NCBI GenBank assembly: GCA_963803155.1
Contig: CAWDMN010000059.1
Coordinates: 395,057-459,056 of the forward strand
From: CAWDMN01 sp963803155
GTDB taxonomy: Bacteria > Acidobacteriota > Terriglobia > Versatilivoradales > Versatilivoraceae
DNA length: 64,000 nt
Direction of reading: 5' to 3'
Shown: piece by piece, positions 42,656-51,773 of the stretch
Numbering within the stretch: position 1 is the first letter of the stretch
Layout: every line of letters begins with the position of its first letter
The notes under the pieces: model-generated
Told to the model about the DNA's origin: nothing
The model's input: only the letters and a program-made list of their open reading frames with translations
Databases searched by the model: none
Translations under genes and position numbers: made by a program

Positions 42656-44401
42656 TCAGCTGTTGATGGCGGCTCCAGCCGGGATGACCGGAATTTCTTC
42701 CTTCTTATTAAAACCAAGCACCATGTTGCGATTGGCGCTGCCGGGCCCCACCATTGGGAATACATTTTCTTCGCGAGTCACTCGACACTCCATTACCACC
42801 GGGCCATCATGCTTCATGGCGGAATCTACTATCTCATCCAACTCCGAGGGCTTGGTGGCGCGAAATCCCTTGACGCCGTAAGCTTCAGCGACTTTCACAA
42901 AATCTGGCGAACAGCTTAAGTCCACGTGGGAATAGCGCTTCTGGTAGAAAATTTCCTGCCATTGCCTCACCATGCCCAGGTTTTGATTATTGACGATGAA
43001 AACCTTTACCGGCAGATTGTATTGGGCCGCCGTAGCCAGCTCCTGGATGTTCATTTGAAAACCGCCATCGCCCACAATCGCGATCACCGGACGCTCAGGA
43101 TAAGCGGCTTGAGCACCCAGAGCGGCCGGAAAGCCGTACCCCATGGTCCCCAGTCCGCCGGAAGTCAGTAATGTCCGGGGTTTGCGGAACTTGAAGTATT
43201 GCGCCGTCCACATCTGATGCTGCCCCACATCGGTGGCAATAATGGCATCTTCCGGGGCAAACCGGCATATCTCCTCAATCAGCCATTGAGGTTTGATGGA
43301 TTTGTTTTCCATTTCATAATGCAGGGGGTACGACTTTTTCCACTCGCCAATCTGATCGTTCCACCCCAAATGTTTCGCGGCAAACTGCTCTTGGCGAGCG
43401 AGCTGTTTGACTTCCTCCACCAATTTTTCCAACACCTGACGGGCATCTCCCACGATTGGGATGTCCACCTTAATGTTTTTCTGGATGCCGGAAGGATCGA
43501 TATCGATGTGGATGATTTTCGCATATTTGGCGAACTCATCCACTTTGCCCGTGGCGCGGTCGTCGAAACGAGCCCCCACGGCAATCAACAGATCACTCTC
43601 CGCCACGGCCATGTTGGCATACCAGGTTCCATGCATGCCCAGCATGCCGAGAAAGTTCGGATGGTCCCCTGAAATGCCGCCCAAACCTAGCAGGGTATTG
43701 GTCACCGGGATGGCTGCATATTCCGAGAGTTCGGTCAGCGCTGGACTGGCTCCGGAGATGATGATCCCGCCGCCGGTGTAGAGGACTGGCTTGCGCGCTC
43801 TCAGGATGGCTCTGGCGGCTTCCTTGATTTGTCCGGGGTGACCCTCATAAGTCGGGTGATAACTGCGCAGATTCACTTTGTCGGGAAAATGAGCTTTCCC
43901 TTCCCCGACAAAGACATCTTTGGGAACATCGATCAGCACCGGGCCAGGCCGGCCGGTGGAGGCGATATAAAAGGCCTCTTTGATCGCTTGAGTAATGTCG
44001 TTGGAATTTTTCAGCAGGTAGCTATATTTGGTGCAGGGACGGGTCATGCCAACGATATCGGCTTCCTGAAAGGCGTCGTTCCCGATCAGAGCGGTCGGGA
44101 CCTGCCCGGTGATCACCACTATTGGGACGGAATCCATGTAAGCCGTGGTAAGCCCCGTCACGGTGTTTGTGGCTCCTGGGCCGGAGGTGACCACGGCGAC
44201 TCCCACTCTGCCCGTGGCCCGAGAATAACCGTCCGCCATATGCGTCGCCCCTTGTTCGTGCCGAACCAGGACATGGCGCAGACGCGATCCATAAAGGTAA
44301 TCATAAAACGGCAATACCACCCCTCCTGGATAACCAAAAACAACCTCCACCCCTTCACGCATCAAGGCTTCACCGATAAGTTCACAGCCCTTCAATTTCA
44401 T
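42656..44401 (-). CDS. ilvB: Acetolactate synthase large (catalytic) subunit
   Basis: This 581-residue thiamine-diphosphate enzyme forms 2-acetolactate and 2-aceto-2-hydroxybutyrate for valine/leucine and isoleucine. Glu49 (RHEQGATHMADGYSR) is the cofactor-activating acid. The ThDP motif is GDGGFQMNIQELATAAQYNL followed by VFIVNN. FAD and subunit-interaction regions are at their normal places, and the central domain has ILRARKPVLYTGGGIIISGA. Length and all motifs are intact. GAGGAGGATCC is a strong ribosome site before ATG 44401. It is the first gene of the minus-strand branched-chain operon; a leader region with a possible attenuator lies just upstream. Confidence 0.98.
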   Translation of the reverse strand: MKLKGCELIGEALMREGVEVVFGYPGGVVLPFYDYLYGSRLRHVLVRHEQGATHMADGYSRATGRVGVAVVTSGPGATNTVTGLTTAYMDSVPIVVITGQVPTALIGNDAFQEADIVGMTRPCTKYSYLLKNSNDITQAIKEAFYIASTGRPGPVLIDVPKDVFVGEGKAHFPDKVNLRSYHPTYEGHPGQIKEAARAILRARKPVLYTGGGIIISGASPALTELSEYAAIPVTNTLLGLGGISGDHPNFLGMLGMHGTWYANMAVAESDLLIAVGARFDDRATGKVDEFAKYAKIIHIDIDPSGIQKNIKVDIPIVGDARQVLEKLVEEVKQLARQEQFAAKHLGWNDQIGEWKKSYPLHYEMENKSIKPQWLIEEICRFAPEDAIIATDVGQHQMWTAQYFKFRKPRTLLTSGGLGTMGYGFPAALGAQAAYPERPVIAIVGDGGFQMNIQELATAAQYNLPVKVFIVNNQNLGMVRQWQEIFYQKRYSHVDLSCSPDFVKVAEAYGVKGFRATKPSELDEIVDSAMKHDGPVVMECRVTREENVFPMVGPGSANRNMVLGFNKKEEIPVIPAGAAINS

Positions 44402-44440
44402 ATCTGGATCCTCCTCAATTTTTTAGCTCAAGAAAAACCT

Positions 44441-44521
44441 TCATGCTTCATCGCCATACACTTCCAACCAATCATAAAAAAGCAAAACAGTTTCCAAACT
44501 AAGGAAACTTGAAAAAAACAT
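44441..44521 (-). promoter_or_regulatory. Possible leader peptide and attenuator of the ilvB operon
   Basis: A 26-codon frame (44521 to 44441) reads MFFSSFLSLETVLLF then YDWLEVYGDEA, with five Leu and two Val among its codons. Inside it, AGTTTCC (44489-44495) pairs with GGAAACT (44503-44509) around a 7-nt loop, and a run of six Ts follows on the minus strand (44476-44481). Leader peptide plus terminator hairpin is a classic ilv attenuator layout. The ribosome site is weak, and the Leu/Val codons overlap rather than precede the stem, so this is a hypothesis. Confidence 0.4.
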
Positions 44522-44577
44522 CCAATCCATTGAATCCATTTGGATTGCTGATTTGTCGGAGGCAACACGGCCCAAGG

Positions 44578-44631
44578 AGAGATTCCAATTCATTGAATGG
44601 ATTCTCTGCTAATTGAACGAATCGTTCAATT
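44578..44631. promoter_or_regulatory. Two adjacent palindromes upstream of the ilvB leader
   Basis: AGAGATTCCA (44578-44587) pairs with TGGATTCTCT (44598-44607), one mismatch. AATTGAACG-AAT-CGTTCAATT (44611-44631) is perfect over 9 bp. The ATTCATTGAAT-type words around 44521-44600 recur several times. They sit about 180-230 bp upstream of ilvB, where a transcription factor could bind, but no factor can be named. Confidence 0.35.
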
Positions 44632-44779
44632 GGCAGCTGTATTCACAAGTTCGGCTTATTCCTGCTGTTGGGAATAACTCTAGACGTGAGTGGAGCTTGC
44701 TTGAGGATTAAAGAGTCTCGGAGGGACAAGGGGGAGCACACCCCGGGACAAAAGCTGGAAAAGCTGATGCCGGAGGCAC

Positions 44780-44792
44780 GCTGGTGCCGCAC
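44780..44792. repeat. 13-bp direct repeat, left copy
   Basis: GCTGGTGCCGCAC here is identical to 46259-46271. The two copies bracket the 264-residue gene plus PIN gene. A divergent relative (TTGGTGTCGCAC) occurs near 46207. Confidence 0.55.
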
Positions 44793-44827
44793 CATTTGCC
44801 GGCGCATTCTTCCTTTCATCTTTATTT

Positions 44828-44921
44828 CCAAGTTTAAATTGTATTTAATTTAAATAATGTTTTATTCTAAAATAACTGAATTTTATGGTAAATTAAATTA
44901 TAAGAATTAAGGGGGTTCTTT
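44828..44921 (+). promoter_or_regulatory. AT-rich promoter-like region and ribosome site of the PIN module
   Basis: About 90 bp of strongly AT-rich sequence (TTTAAATTGTATTTAATTTA and TAAATTAAATTATAAG) precedes the 264-residue gene, unlike the surroundings. AAGGGGG at 44909-44915 lies 6 nt before its ATG. Several TATAAT-like words are present, so a single promoter cannot be assigned. Confidence 0.45.
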
Positions 44922-45716
44922 ATGATCCCGGAACCAGTCATTTTGGTGGCAGATGAGTGTTGGTTGGCCCTGGCAATGCTCCACCGGTCCCTTCCAGACC
45001 GGGAATCGTTCAGCGCCAGGGAGATCATGGAGAAGTTGCGAACTGAGCGGATACATAAGGAGCTTCGACGCGGCCTGCAGCCTCACATCTATCAACACAA
45101 TGTGGCGAACTTGAATCCCAATTCCGCGAGGTACAAAATGTTTTTTCGCTTGGAAGATGGGACCCTTCGACTCTTCAAACCGGGCGACTCCACTCATCCT
45201 GCCCGAAAAGGCAAAAGCTGTCCCAAGCGTAAGGACCTCCCTGAACGCTATCACCACCTGATTGATTGGTACGAGAAAGAGTACTGCAACGGCTCAACCG
45301 GGGGGGACCCTTCGTCAGCCGTGAATCTCATTCTGGAAATGCGAGGAGTAGGGAAGGAAATCTGGCCGGAAGGCGGGGGGGATGCCTTCATTGAAGCACA
45401 AAGGTCAGGGTGGGCCGTCGTAGAGGAGCCTATGGAAGAAAGAGTGTGGGAGCAGCTGAGATCCCATCAGGAAGATAAATTTTTCACCAAAACAGGAGTG
45501 CCTTTTACCTATTCGCTGGAAGGGGAAAGTGGAATCTGGTTCTACCATGAGGGCGGTGCTCGCATTGAGAAGCGTCTTTGGAGAGGCCAGTTGAATAAGG
45601 CCATCGCCAGGCGTGCCCAAGGTCCATTGGAGAGGGTAACAGATCTTGGAGATTTGCTGGATCCCTCCTACCTGTTTGGACTGTTGACTGACCCCCGCAT
45701 CTGGGACATCAATTGA
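44922..45716 (+). CDS. 264-residue protein of unknown function paired with a PIN toxin
   Basis: The N-terminal ~115 residues look like a winged-helix-type domain: WLALAMLHRSLP, then SAREIMEKL, then the block HIYQHNVANLNPNSARYKMF. This is followed by a basic segment (HPARKGKSCPKR) and DLPERYHHLIDWYEKEYCN. A DUF7669-like domain in restriction-associated proteins has a similar pattern; I recall it only roughly. The C-terminal part has MRGVGKEIWPEGGGDAF, EEPMEERVWEQL, GIWFYHEGGARIEKRLWRGQ and SYLFGLLTDPRIWD, with no family I know. It is 13 bp from the PIN gene, so the two are surely co-expressed. It could be an unusual antitoxin, a DNA-binding regulator or part of a defence pair. Confidence 0.75.
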   Translation: MIPEPVILVADECWLALAMLHRSLPDRESFSAREIMEKLRTERIHKELRRGLQPHIYQHNVANLNPNSARYKMFFRLEDGTLRLFKPGDSTHPARKGKSCPKRKDLPERYHHLIDWYEKEYCNGSTGGDPSSAVNLILEMRGVGKEIWPEGGGDAFIEAQRSGWAVVEEPMEERVWEQLRSHQEDKFFTKTGVPFTYSLEGESGIWFYHEGGARIEKRLWRGQLNKAIARRAQGPLERVTDLGDLLDPSYLFGLLTDPRIWDIN

Positions 45717-45729
45717 CGGGAGACAATCC

Positions 45730-46155
45730 ATGGCCAAGATTTTCTGGGACACAAATCTATTCATTTACCTGTTCGAGGAAAATCGTCAATTTGCCGGAAG
45801 AGTCGTGGAGATTAGCAAAGCCATGGTGGATCGCGGAGACCGCCTCTGCACGAGTTGTCTGACCGTGGGAGAGATACTCACAATGCCCATGGCTTGCCAA
45901 AGGTTAGACCTTGTAAACCGTTACCGCTCCTTTTTCCAGCACCCGAATCTGACCGTGATTCCCTTTGACTTTCCGGCCGCTCTTCACTTTGCAAAGATAC
46001 GACAAGACAAAACCATTCGCCCCCCAGATGCTATCCAACTGGCATGCGCAGCCAACCTGGGAGTCGAGCTTTTCATCACGAATGATGAGAGATTATCTAA
46101 AAGGAATATTGGCGGAATTCAGTTTATCACGAGTCTTGATAGAGCCCCCTTATGA
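45730..46155 (+). CDS. PIN-domain RNase toxin-like protein (VapC type)
   Basis: This 141-residue single PIN domain has the conserved acidic residues that bind Mg2+/Mn2+: Asp7 (IFWDTNLFIYL), a Glu in TVGEILTMP (about 48), Asp in IRPPDAIQLACA (about 99) and Asp in FITNDERL (about 117). Such proteins cleave tRNA or rRNA in toxin-antitoxin systems. No classical small antitoxin (AbrB, RHH, Phd type) precedes it; the neighbour is the much larger 264-residue protein 13 bp upstream. The ribosome site (GGGAGA) overlaps the end of that gene's region. PIN proteins also occur outside toxin systems, so the toxic role is inferred. Confidence 0.88.
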   Translation: MAKIFWDTNLFIYLFEENRQFAGRVVEISKAMVDRGDRLCTSCLTVGEILTMPMACQRLDLVNRYRSFFQHPNLTVIPFDFPAALHFAKIRQDKTIRPPDAIQLACAANLGVELFITNDERLSKRNIGGIQFITSLDRAPL

Positions 46156-46458
46156 TCCTATGACCACTCTGGAAACTCCACTGAGTGTAATTGGTAAATG
46201 GAGAAATTGGTGTCGCACTAGACCGGGTAAGACTCCTAAGATTCATAGCTAAAATCAAGCTGGTGCCGCACTATCCCCCAGCCGACAGCACCCCCCTAGC
46301 TGTCAAAACATCATTAGCCTAGTCGACACTTTCGGCGAAAGCGCCCTACCTCACAATAGATGGGGACATCCGCCCATTCTTCTCTTTCGTGATAGTAGTG
46401 GAATTTCTGGTGTTGAAACACTGCTTGAGCCTGCCCAAATGTGCTTTTTAAACATTCC
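46156..46458. repeat. Gap with 13-bp repeat copy (46259-46271), downstream of PIN gene
   Basis: No gene is seen here. GCTGGTGCCGCAC at 46259-46271 repeats the left copy at 44780, and TTGGTGTCGCAC near 46207 is a relative. A CTTTCGGCGAAAG hairpin (about 46329-46341) is like that at 5016. The repeats could be ends of the acquired module. Confidence 0.55.
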
Positions 46459-48351
46459 CTAATTGGCAAGATTTCGACGATACAGAGAATACTGCTCCCG
46501 CAACTGGCGAACCAACTGGCCCATTTCCAGCTGTAACTGGGAGACCTTGGGCAGATCCTGCTTTTCCACGGCCTCGCGAATTTGCGAGAAGAGGGACTTC
46601 TGGTGGGAGTCGTCCCGCATGAGCCGATGCCGCAACGACTGGATTTCTCCCCACCGTTCGACATCCAGTTCATTGGTTTCATCATGAAGCCGCGCACAGG
46701 CACGCACAATTTCCATGTTGTCGGGAATGATCCGATTAACCAACTCCATCTGCCAGCGGGTCAACATGGCTGTCCGGTAAGACTCCACAATATCGTCCGC
46801 CAGCACTTGGTCGGCCGTCATGGCGGCAGCCCGATCCGGATATTTGCCGAGGTTTTCCATGGCTTCCCAAACAGTGGCGGGAGGAATGCCGAACAGCCGC
46901 CTCCGCTCCTCTTCGCGGTAATGTTCGAAAACATCCTCTTCGCTGCGATAAGCGCGGTTCTTCTCCAAATAGGCATCGGAGGCGGTGGGCGCTTTGCAGA
47001 AATTCCGCTGCAGCTCGGCCGCCGATTTCCCGCTGCCAGCGGCATAATTCATCCCATCCATCATGGCCTGATAGAAAGCAGCCAGAGCCAAAAAAGTGTT
47101 GGTGTGCGGATTTGGAGCACGGACTTCAAATCGCGTGGCCAATGGATTCATTTGATCGCGAACCAATCCGGCTAATACGGTGCGGTTGCGCGAGGGAACT
47201 GAAACATCATGTCCAATCGAGGCAACGATGCATACTGGAGCTTCGAATCCGGGTTTCAACCGGCTTAGCGCGTCATTTGTGGCGGTGACGAAGCTGCCCA
47301 CCACTTCGTAATTGCGCAACAAACCCATCAAGGCCCCCCATCCCAGCGGACTGAGGAAATCCTTCCGCGGATCGGCGGGCGCGAAAAGGTTCCTTAGAGT
47401 TCCGTCTTTCATTACCGCCATGATGCTGACGTGCGTATGTTCGCCGCTGCCCGCCACCCCTTCAATCGGCTTGGCCACGAAAGTCACTTCCAATCCATGG
47501 CGGCGAAAGACTTCCTTGATGACAATCCGAGCCAGCAACTCATTGTCGGCCGCCTGCAAGGCCTGGGCGTATTTCCAATCGATTTCCAATTGCTCCATGA
47601 CATCGGCAAAGCGGCCCTGTCCTGAAATGGTCGCCTTGACTCCTCCCACTTCTTTGTGTCCCATTTCCGGCGCCAGGCCATATTTTTCCAGGAACAACAA
47701 GGATTGTTCGAGGGCGGAACGAACGGCGCCTTTGGTCCGCTTCCAATAGGATTCCTGCAGGGTTTGGGAGACGGAAAGCTTTTCGGCCTCGACAGCGATG
47801 CCCGGTGTTCGTACCCAGAATTCCAACTCTGTCGCGGCGTAAAGGCAAACTTTTTCCACTTGATCGGGAGAAATCTCCATCTGAGCGGCCAGACTGGCAT
47901 TTCCGCGCAAAAGTTCAATCACCCGCCGCGCCACACTCTCCTGCGCTGCTTTGAGGATGGCCCGAGAATCCACCAGACGATCGCGGTGCTTCAAGAAAGA
48001 GGGTATGCGCAGAGTGCCTACCGGCAGCCTGGTTTCCATATCTTCAAATTCGTAGTTATAGTCGACAATCCAGTTTACCGATGGGTCCGTAATCAAATCC
48101 ACCTTCCCATCATTCAATGTGGCAATGCCGGGCAAGACCACGCTGGAACCATCGGTTTGCACTCCGCCGCTGAGGTATTCGTCGATATTTTTGAGGAAAT
48201 GATTGGTGGGAATTTTTTCATCCGTGTCATTTCCTCCCAGATCCACGGCCGTAAGTGAGACAAATTTAATTTCAGGCCGCACGGTGAATATTTTTTTCAA
48301 ACCCTCCACATTCCGCTCCGCCGGGGGAATCAAAAACAGCAGGTCTTTCAC
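46459..48351 (-). CDS. glnA: Glutamine synthetase, long (~630-residue) form
   Basis: This 630-residue enzyme makes glutamine from glutamate, ammonia and ATP. The catalytic barrel shows SGEHTHVSIMAV (the NGSGMH-type segment of the family), EVRAPNPHTNTFLALAAFY and SRNRTVLAGL. The N-terminal ~100 residues form the beta-grasp domain with TDGSSVVLPG. It is longer than the common 440-470-residue GSI and resembles the long GS found in clostridia and some other bacteria. The last ~120 residues form a helical tail (MRDDSHQKSLFSQIREAVEK). The start is GTG 48351, with GAGGAGGAG 8-10 nt upstream. The gene is near the aspartokinase and branched-chain genes but transcribed on its own. Confidence 0.93.
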   Translation of the reverse strand: MKDLLFLIPPAERNVEGLKKIFTVRPEIKFVSLTAVDLGGNDTDEKIPTNHFLKNIDEYLSGGVQTDGSSVVLPGIATLNDGKVDLITDPSVNWIVDYNYEFEDMETRLPVGTLRIPSFLKHRDRLVDSRAILKAAQESVARRVIELLRGNASLAAQMEISPDQVEKVCLYAATELEFWVRTPGIAVEAEKLSVSQTLQESYWKRTKGAVRSALEQSLLFLEKYGLAPEMGHKEVGGVKATISGQGRFADVMEQLEIDWKYAQALQAADNELLARIVIKEVFRRHGLEVTFVAKPIEGVAGSGEHTHVSIMAVMKDGTLRNLFAPADPRKDFLSPLGWGALMGLLRNYEVVGSFVTATNDALSRLKPGFEAPVCIVASIGHDVSVPSRNRTVLAGLVRDQMNPLATRFEVRAPNPHTNTFLALAAFYQAMMDGMNYAAGSGKSAAELQRNFCKAPTASDAYLEKNRAYRSEEDVFEHYREEERRRLFGIPPATVWEAMENLGKYPDRAAAMTADQVLADDIVESYRTAMLTRWQMELVNRIIPDNMEIVRACARLHDETNELDVERWGEIQSLRHRLMRDDSHQKSLFSQIREAVEKQDLPKVSQLQLEMGQLVRQLREQYSLYRRNLAN

Positions 48352-48731
48352 TTCTGTCTCCTCCTCTTTCGCCTATTTATATAAAATCAGTCTAAATGGA
48401 CCATAAGGAATCTTGGGATGATTTCAAAAATCAGAGTATACCATGGGGAGTTGTACCCTTCATTATTTTGAACACAAGGATGTGCAATCAAAGGGAGAGA
48501 GCGCCAAAGCATGAGGTAAAATCGCGGCCATGAGCATAAGGCCAATAGAACAACTGGCAAGTGACAGATGGCTTGGAGCGGAGGGAATTGAAGGGAAAAG
48601 ACTGGCCCCCGCCGGATCCGGCACGGATATTGATTTTGGTCAGGGCACACCGCCGGGAGAGTTTTGGAGAGGGATTACATCGGATTTGTTCGGCACTGTT
48701 GAAACGGAGCCGGAGGTTTGCTCCTCAGACG
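48352..48731. other. Gap between aspartokinase and glutamine synthetase
   Basis: No gene is supported in this 380-bp stretch. Reverse-strand reading 48500-48720 has no coding signal; the glutamine synthetase promoter should lie here, but no clear -35/-10 pair or riboswitch was seen. Confidence 0.45.
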
Positions 48732-49967
48732 CTAGTTCTTCGCCAAGCCGCGGCTGGCTTTTTCCAGCTTGAACTCCCGATGCAGAGCCTTAATCGCGTC
48801 ATTCAGATTTTTTTCATCAATAATGCAGGCAATACGAACTTCGGAAGAACTGATCAAATCGATATTGATCTTCAGTTTGGCCAGAGTCCTGAACATCCGG
48901 GCGGCAACACCGGGAGTGCTCGCGATTCCCGAGCCGACAATGGAGACCTCAGCCAATCGTTGGTGGCAGACAATTTCTTTCGCCTTCAAATTTTTCTTCT
49001 GTTTTTCCAGGACTTCCAACGCATGATGAGCCATATCCCGATTGACCACCAGGGAAATATCGTTGTGACCGGCGGCTGCCACGCTCTGAATGATCAAACG
49101 AATGTTAATTCCCTTTTCCCCCAGGGCGGTAAAAACTTGCGCAGCCACGCCGGGGCGGTCAGGGACTTCCCGAATGGCCAATTTGGCGATGTTCTTGTTT
49201 CCGGTAACTCCGGTAATGACGACCTGTTCCAATTTTTTACCCTCCATCACTATTGTGCCGGCGGATTCCGAGTAACTCGGGAGCACATACACCGGAACAC
49301 CGTATTTCATGGCTATTTCCACGGAGCGTGGGTGCAACACTTGGGCGCCCGCACCCGCCATCTCAACCATTTCCTGGTAAGAAATATAATCGAGTTTTTT
49401 TGCCCGCGGCACTAAATTGGGATCTGAAGTGAAGACGCCATCCACATCCGTATAGATTTCGCAATGATGAGCCTTTAAGGCCACGGCCAAAGCCGAAGCC
49501 GTGGTGTCGGATCCGCCGCGCCCCAGCGTGGTGATTTCATTCTCTCCACTCACCCCTTGAAAGCCGGCGACAATGACAACTTTCCCGTTCTTCAAATGTT
49601 TTAAAATTTTTTCAGCGTGAATTTTTTGAATTCTGGCGCGGGAATAGTTGCTGTCCGTGACGATGCCGGATTGTAGCCCGGTCATCGATATGGCTTTTCC
49701 GCCCTGCTCTTCAATCGCCATGGAAAGCAGAGCGATGGAGACCTGTTCCCCCGTCGATAAGAGCATGTCCATTTCGCGCCGCGAGGGCTTGCTGGCGATT
49801 GCTTTGGCCATATCCACTAAATGGTCGGTCGTATGTCCCATCGCCGAAACCACCACCACCATCCGGGCCCCGGTTGCTTCCATTTTCAAAATTCGGCTGG
49901 CCACTCGTTTGATTTTGCCAATGTCTCCAACCGAAGTTCCACCATATTTTTGAACCACAATATTCAT
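48732..49967 (-). CDS. lysC: Aspartokinase
   Basis: This 411-residue enzyme phosphorylates aspartate, the first step toward lysine, threonine and methionine. The kinase signatures are VVQKYGGTSVGD at the start, GRGGSDTTASALAVAL and the TDVDGVFTSDPNLV loop, with EMAGAGAQVLHPRSVE closing the domain. Two ACT domains fill the C-terminus (about 265-410, with REVPDRPGVAAQVFTALGEK and GIASTPGVAARMFRTLAKLK), the usual site of lysine or threonine feedback. No lysine riboswitch was recognised upstream. It is a single gene. Confidence 0.97.
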   Translation of the reverse strand: MNIVVQKYGGTSVGDIGKIKRVASRILKMEATGARMVVVVSAMGHTTDHLVDMAKAIASKPSRREMDMLLSTGEQVSIALLSMAIEEQGGKAISMTGLQSGIVTDSNYSRARIQKIHAEKILKHLKNGKVVIVAGFQGVSGENEITTLGRGGSDTTASALAVALKAHHCEIYTDVDGVFTSDPNLVPRAKKLDYISYQEMVEMAGAGAQVLHPRSVEIAMKYGVPVYVLPSYSESAGTIVMEGKKLEQVVITGVTGNKNIAKLAIREVPDRPGVAAQVFTALGEKGINIRLIIQSVAAAGHNDISLVVNRDMAHHALEVLEKQKKNLKAKEIVCHQRLAEVSIVGSGIASTPGVAARMFRTLAKLKINIDLISSSEVRIACIIDEKNLNDAIKALHREFKLEKASRGLAKN

Positions 49968-50187
49968 AGTCTCATCCCGAATCGCATATAAAAATAGCGT
50001 AACTCCTCATCGCCCCTCCTTGTGACAGCCCTGCTGAGTGCGTTTTACGAGGCGTGAAATCTGGCTTTTAGCCGAAAATCCACGGCTTCAGCTCAAACGG
50101 ACTCACCTTGGCTGCCATTTGCACTAGGATCGGAGCGGATTCAAGACAATTAATACAAAAAACAGAGCTGTCAGCAAACCGCTGGCT

Positions 50188-51534
50188 TCAGATTTCAATG
50201 CGGTACTTCAGAATTTTGCGCTGCAAGGTGGGGCGGGAAATTCCCAACAATTCGCAGACTTTCCCCCTATTACCCTGGGCAAATTTTAAAGCATTGACAA
50301 TGTGTTCTTTTTCGACTTCGTCCAGCAGCTTGATTTGAGGCACACACCCTCCCATCTCTTGGAGCAAGCTCTCTCCCAGGGTTTCCACGACATGCTCCTC
50401 GAGCAGCATGTTCCCGTGGGTCCGCACCATGGCCCGGCGCAGGACATTTTCCAGTTGGCGGACATTGCCAGGCCAATCTCGCTTGTCCAGCAGTTGGATT
50501 GCCGCAGTCTGTATTCGCGCGATTGAACGGCCCAGTTCCAGGTTGAGTTTGTGGACCAGATGGTCGATGAGCGGCGGGATATCTTCGCGTCTTTCCCGCA
50601 AGGATGGCATGTGGATGCAAATCACATTCAACCGGTAATAAAGATCTTCCCGGAACAATCCCCGCTCGACCTGCTCGCGCAAAGACTTGTTGGTAGCCGC
50701 GATGATGCGAACATCGGTCTTGATTTTATCTCTTCCACCTACCCGCTCAAATTCGCGCTCTTGCATGACCCTCAAGAGCTTTACCTGCATGTTCAGCGAC
50801 ATATCGCCAATTTCATCCAGGAAGAGGGTCCCGGAATGAGCCAATTCAAATTTCCCCAACTTTCGGTAAGAAGCCCCTGTAAAGGAACCTTTCTCATGAC
50901 CGAACAACTCGCTCTCCAAAAGCGTTTCCACGATGGCAGAACAATTGATCGAAATGAAGGGTTTGTCTTTGTCGGTGTGGTCGTGGATAGCTCGGGCCAC
51001 CAGCTCTTTCCCTGTGCCGCTTTCACCCTCAATGAGCACCGTGGTTTTGCTTTGGGAGACCACGCCGATGGTCTTAAAAATCTCCCGCATCGACCGGCTT
51101 TTCCCCACAATATCATTTTCGCGATACACTTCCGTGAGCGGAATGGACCCTTTCCCTTTTCGCCCTGAAGCGCTTTTCCTCTTCAGGGAGCGGCGGATGG
51201 CCGCCTCCAATTCATCGATTTCAATGGGCTTGTGAATGTATTCCACGGCGCCCAATTTCATGGCCTGAACAGTGGAGACCATATCGTGGAATGCCGTGAT
51301 CATGATGACTGAAATCTCCGGATGGTCACGCTTGATCCGCGCCAATAAATCCAGCCCATTGGCGTCCGTCAACGCGATATCCAGCAGGATGATATCCCAG
51401 GATTCCCGCCGGATTTTTTTTAATCCGTCCTCTCCCGAATAGGCCACCTCCACATTGTAGCCTTCCTCATTTAGGTAGAGGCTCAACGATTCGCAGATGG
51501 AATGATCGTCATCGATAACTAGGATATTGGACAT
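50188..51534 (-). CDS. Sigma-54-dependent response regulator, NtrC family
   Basis: This 448-residue activator has a receiver domain with LVIDDDHS and phospho-acceptor Asp52 (LLDIALTDANG). The AAA+ domain has Walker A GESGTGKE, the sigma-54 loop GSFTGA and Walker B GTLFLDEIGDMS. A C-terminal Fis-type helix-turn-helix (NRGKVCELLGISRPTLQRKI) completes it. It should activate promoters with the -24/-12 element once phosphorylated by the kinase upstream at 51774. The two genes are separated by a 239-bp gap filled by a heptad-repeat element. No binding site is apparent in the window. Confidence 0.96.
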   Translation of the reverse strand: MSNILVIDDDHSICESLSLYLNEEGYNVEVAYSGEDGLKKIRRESWDIILLDIALTDANGLDLLARIKRDHPEISVIMITAFHDMVSTVQAMKLGAVEYIHKPIEIDELEAAIRRSLKRKSASGRKGKGSIPLTEVYRENDIVGKSRSMREIFKTIGVVSQSKTTVLIEGESGTGKELVARAIHDHTDKDKPFISINCSAIVETLLESELFGHEKGSFTGASYRKLGKFELAHSGTLFLDEIGDMSLNMQVKLLRVMQEREFERVGGRDKIKTDVRIIAATNKSLREQVERGLFREDLYYRLNVICIHMPSLRERREDIPPLIDHLVHKLNLELGRSIARIQTAAIQLLDKRDWPGNVRQLENVLRRAMVRTHGNMLLEEHVVETLGESLLQEMGGCVPQIKLLDEVEKEHIVNALKFAQGNRGKVCELLGISRPTLQRKILKYRIEI

Positions 51535-51580
51535 AAGGCAACTCGACCCCGCGGAAGGCAGAAATAACAGGACAAAAAAT

Positions 51581-51770
<190 letters not shown>

Positions 51771-51773
51771 TCG

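Noticed and set aside
49968..50187. Lysine riboswitch upstream of lysC
   Set aside because: No conserved lysine-riboswitch core or terminator pair is visible; only a short AGCCG/CGGCT hairpin.
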